This document shows, in pieces, positions 5,633-5,832 of a stretch of DNA of 5,832 nucleotides (positions are counted from its first letter, which is position 1; the number at the start of each line of letters is the position of its first letter). The translations under genes were made by a program, and so were the position numbers. Source of the DNA: Microcoleaceae cyanobacterium UBA11344 (lineage in GTDB: Bacteria; Cyanobacteriota; Cyanobacteriia; Cyanobacteriales; Microcoleaceae); NCBI GenBank assembly GCA_003483675.1, contig DMYK01000394.1, forward strand, positions 1,222 to 7,053, in the 5' to 3' direction. The notes beneath the pieces are model-generated. The model saw nothing but the letters and a program-made list of their open reading frames with translations, did no database searches and had not been told where the DNA came from.

Positions 5633-5788
5633 ATGAAGTCTTTTAATCTGTCAAAAGAGTTAATCAGACCTTTGTACCGCAGAAAGGCACTTATGCTGAA
5701 AACACTGATGCAGAAGGTTCAAGGGAAAGTGGCAAAGGAAGAATTTTTTTCTGGGCTTTTTCTCTTTTACCGAAAAACATGGGTATAA
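5633..5788 (+). CDS. Doubtful 51-residue hypothetical ORF
   Basis: An ATG at 5633 opens a 51-codon frame ending at TAA 5786-5788. The peptide is basic, begins MKSFNLSKELIRPLYRRKA, and has a short aromatic/hydrophobic patch near its end (EEFFSGLFLFY). The nearest ribosome-like site, AGGA, lies about 13 bases upstream, too far for good use. The frame ends inside the hairpin repeat at the right edge. I recognise no family. It may be a chance frame in the 330-bp region upstream of the small membrane protein gene, which otherwise shows no coding sequence. Confidence 0.15.
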   Translation: MKSFNLSKELIRPLYRRKALMLKTLMQKVQGKVAKEEFFSGLFLFYRKTWV

Positions 5789-5820
5789 AGCCCCGTCCTT
5801 CTAGGACGACTTTAATTTCT
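5781..5820 (-). repeat. Hairpin resembling an IS200/IS605-type element end
   Basis: CGTCCT (5794-5799) pairs with AGGACG (5803-5808) around a TCT loop, and AAAG (5787-5790) pairs with CTTT (5810-5813) outside it, making an interrupted stem. Read on the minus strand, TCGTCCTAGAAGGACGGGG followed by CTTTATACCC resembles, from memory, sequence seen after tnpB genes in cyanobacterial IS200/IS605-type elements. If so, a second element on the minus strand lies beyond 5832 and ends here. A solitary palindromic repeat is the alternative. Confidence 0.35.
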
Positions 5821-5832
5821 ATAAAGTGTAAA

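Overview
The window looks like chromosome from a filamentous, Oscillatoriales-type cyanobacterium. The support is a type 2 isopentenyl-diphosphate isomerase, an SppA protease of the cyanobacterial kind, five HIP1 octamers (GCGATCGC at 1399, 1861, 2138, 3371 and 5446), long heptamer tandem repeats between genes, and palindromic repeats of a style common in these genomes. The genus is inferred only loosely.

Layout, left to right. (1) 3-905 (+): the 3' part of fni, whose beginning lies outside the window. (2) 906-1119: three phase-shifted heptamer repeat arrays that fill the gap and run up to the next start codon. (3) 1120-2937 (+): a complete sppA with both catalytic residues. (4) About 2961-4921 (-): an apparently intact IS607-family element with a MerR-HTH serine recombinase (tnpA) overlapping tnpB by one base, then a structured 3' region read as the omega RNA (reRNA) of TnpB. 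(5) About 4977-5200: a 200-bp cluster of four hairpin-forming palindromes, the last placed as the terminator of the next gene. (6) 5226-5498 (-): a GlsB/YeaQ/YmgE-type small membrane protein. (7) 5517-5832: upstream region of that gene, one doubtful 51-codon ORF, and a hairpin resembling the end of another IS200/IS605-type element beyond the right edge.

The housekeeping genes have no evident functional link: fni balances IPP/DMAPP, sppA clears peptides and proteins at membranes, and the small membrane protein is stress-associated by family. The insertion sequence is the functional unit of most interest. TnpA would excise and insert the element at a GG-type core. TnpB, with its RuvC triad D188/E272/D354 and zinc-finger cysteines intact, would use the RNA at its own 3' end as scaffold and the flanking DNA as guide to cut emptied sites and so favour retention. 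The element lies tail to tail with sppA, so its guide would come from the strand opposite the sppA 3' flank. Nothing here is clearly a new system; the best leads are the omega RNA structure, the element ends, and the repeat-built leader of sppA.
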